The position numbers were made by a program, and so were the translations under genes. The notes under the pieces are model-generated. The model was not told where the DNA came from. It saw nothing but the letters and a program-made list of their open reading frames with translations, and did not search any database. Positions 33,767 through 33,918 of a DNA stretch of 33,918 bases are shown here, one piece after another. Where the stretch lies: contig JAJEAC010000018.1 in assembly GCA_022824315.1 (NCBI GenBank), positions 1 to 33,918 of the forward strand, written 5' to 3'. This DNA is from Silicimonas sp. GTDB taxonomy: Bacteria > Pseudomonadota > Alphaproteobacteria > Rhodobacterales > Rhodobacteraceae. Every line of letters starts with the position of its first letter. Position 1 is the first letter of the stretch.

Positions 33767-33918
33767 ATGGCCCTCGTCGCCACGCACAGGCAGGTTGCCT
33801 GCCGCCTGCTGCCGCAGGCGCGCAGCAGCAGGCGGCGGCTCGAGCGGACGCTGGAAGACCGGCGCCGGCTCTGCAGCGCCGCCCTGGAGGAACGGATCGA
33901 CTGCTGCAGGAAGACCGG
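33767..33918 (+). CDS. tnpB: TnpB-like (IS200/IS605 OrfB) protein, N-terminal 50 residues
   Basis: Only the start is inside the window. Residues 18-50 (RLLPQARSSRRRLERTLEDR, then RRLCSAALEERIDCCRKTG) match the N-terminal helix-turn-helix of OrfB/TnpB proteins, where the pattern is R-L-x-P ... L-E-x-T-L ... R-x-L-Y-N-A-A-L-E-E-R ... R-K-T-G. TnpB is an RNA-guided nuclease ancestral to Cas12, carried by IS200/IS605 elements; its guide RNA comes from the 3' end, which is outside the window. GGAGG at 33753 lies at proper distance from ATG 33767. The Cys replacing the common Tyr/Trp-Asn pair (RRLCSAAL) is a small oddity. No tnpA transposase is visible upstream. Confidence 0.68.
   Translation, partial: MALVATHRQVACRLLPQARSSRRRLERTLEDRRRLCSAALEERIDCCRKT
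33789..33835. repeat. Nested perfect hairpins in the tnpB start
   Basis: Three perfect inverted pairs overlap within 47 bases: GGCAGG/CCTGCC (33789-33794 with 33798-33803), CGCCTGC/GCAGGCG (33803-33809 with 33814-33820), and CCGCCTGCTG/CAGCAGGCGG (33802-33811 with 33826-33835). They can form alternative structures over codons 8 to 23. Confidence 0.8.

Overview
The window is GC-rich, densely coded DNA from an alphaproteobacterium, most likely of the Rhodobacterales. This rests on gene content and order: lytic transglycosylase-dapA with smpB nearby, ETF-ubiquinone oxidoreductase-TPR protein-ispE, and polyprenyl synthase divergent from DUF2007-methyltransferase. A DinB with an N-terminal zinc-ribbon-like stretch fits the same group. 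The assignment is inferred from order and protein style; no database search was possible.

Layout. Positions 1-6353 look like core genome: rnhB (partial), an NfeD/SPFH membrane pair, dinB, a lytic transglycosylase and dapA. Positions 6354-24348 look accessory. This block separates dapA from smpB, which usually lie close together in this group. It begins with about 1.3 kb of apparently non-coding sequence rich in repeats and palindromes. Next comes an Fbp-type ABC importer whose ATPase is on the opposite strand and overlaps the permease tail to tail. A 740-base gap carries the decayed 3' end of an ion-channel gene. Then comes a tightly packed eight-gene run, livKHMGF - aldehyde dehydrogenase - SDR - flotillin. 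The block ends with a class II Fic protein, a small potassium-channel-like gene and a divergent cytochrome P450. Positions 24349-33363 return to core genes: smpB, a membrane protein, greA, ETF-QO, a TPR protein, ispE, polyprenyl diphosphate synthase, DUF2007, a methyltransferase and a YdcH-like protein. The window ends inside the N-terminus of a TnpB-like (IS200/IS605 OrfB) protein.

How the genes work together. The livKHMGF-ALDH-SDR-flotillin run has overlaps of 4 to 8 bases or gaps of 1 to 57 bases throughout. The SDR resembles coniferyl-alcohol dehydrogenases and the ALDH has vanillin/benzaldehyde dehydrogenase features. The simplest reading is uptake of a small aromatic (lignin-type) compound followed by oxidation from alcohol to aldehyde to acid. 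A flotillin-type scaffold is made from the same transcript. Unusual points are a 137-residue tail on LivF, a degenerate ABC signature in LivG and the co-transcribed flotillin.

Other points for a second look are four TATCTCA heptamers over the fic start and upstream region, a palindrome between the channel gene and the P450, a P450 I-helix without the usual threonine, and two degenerate direct copies of a channel-gene end bracketing the operon and fic.
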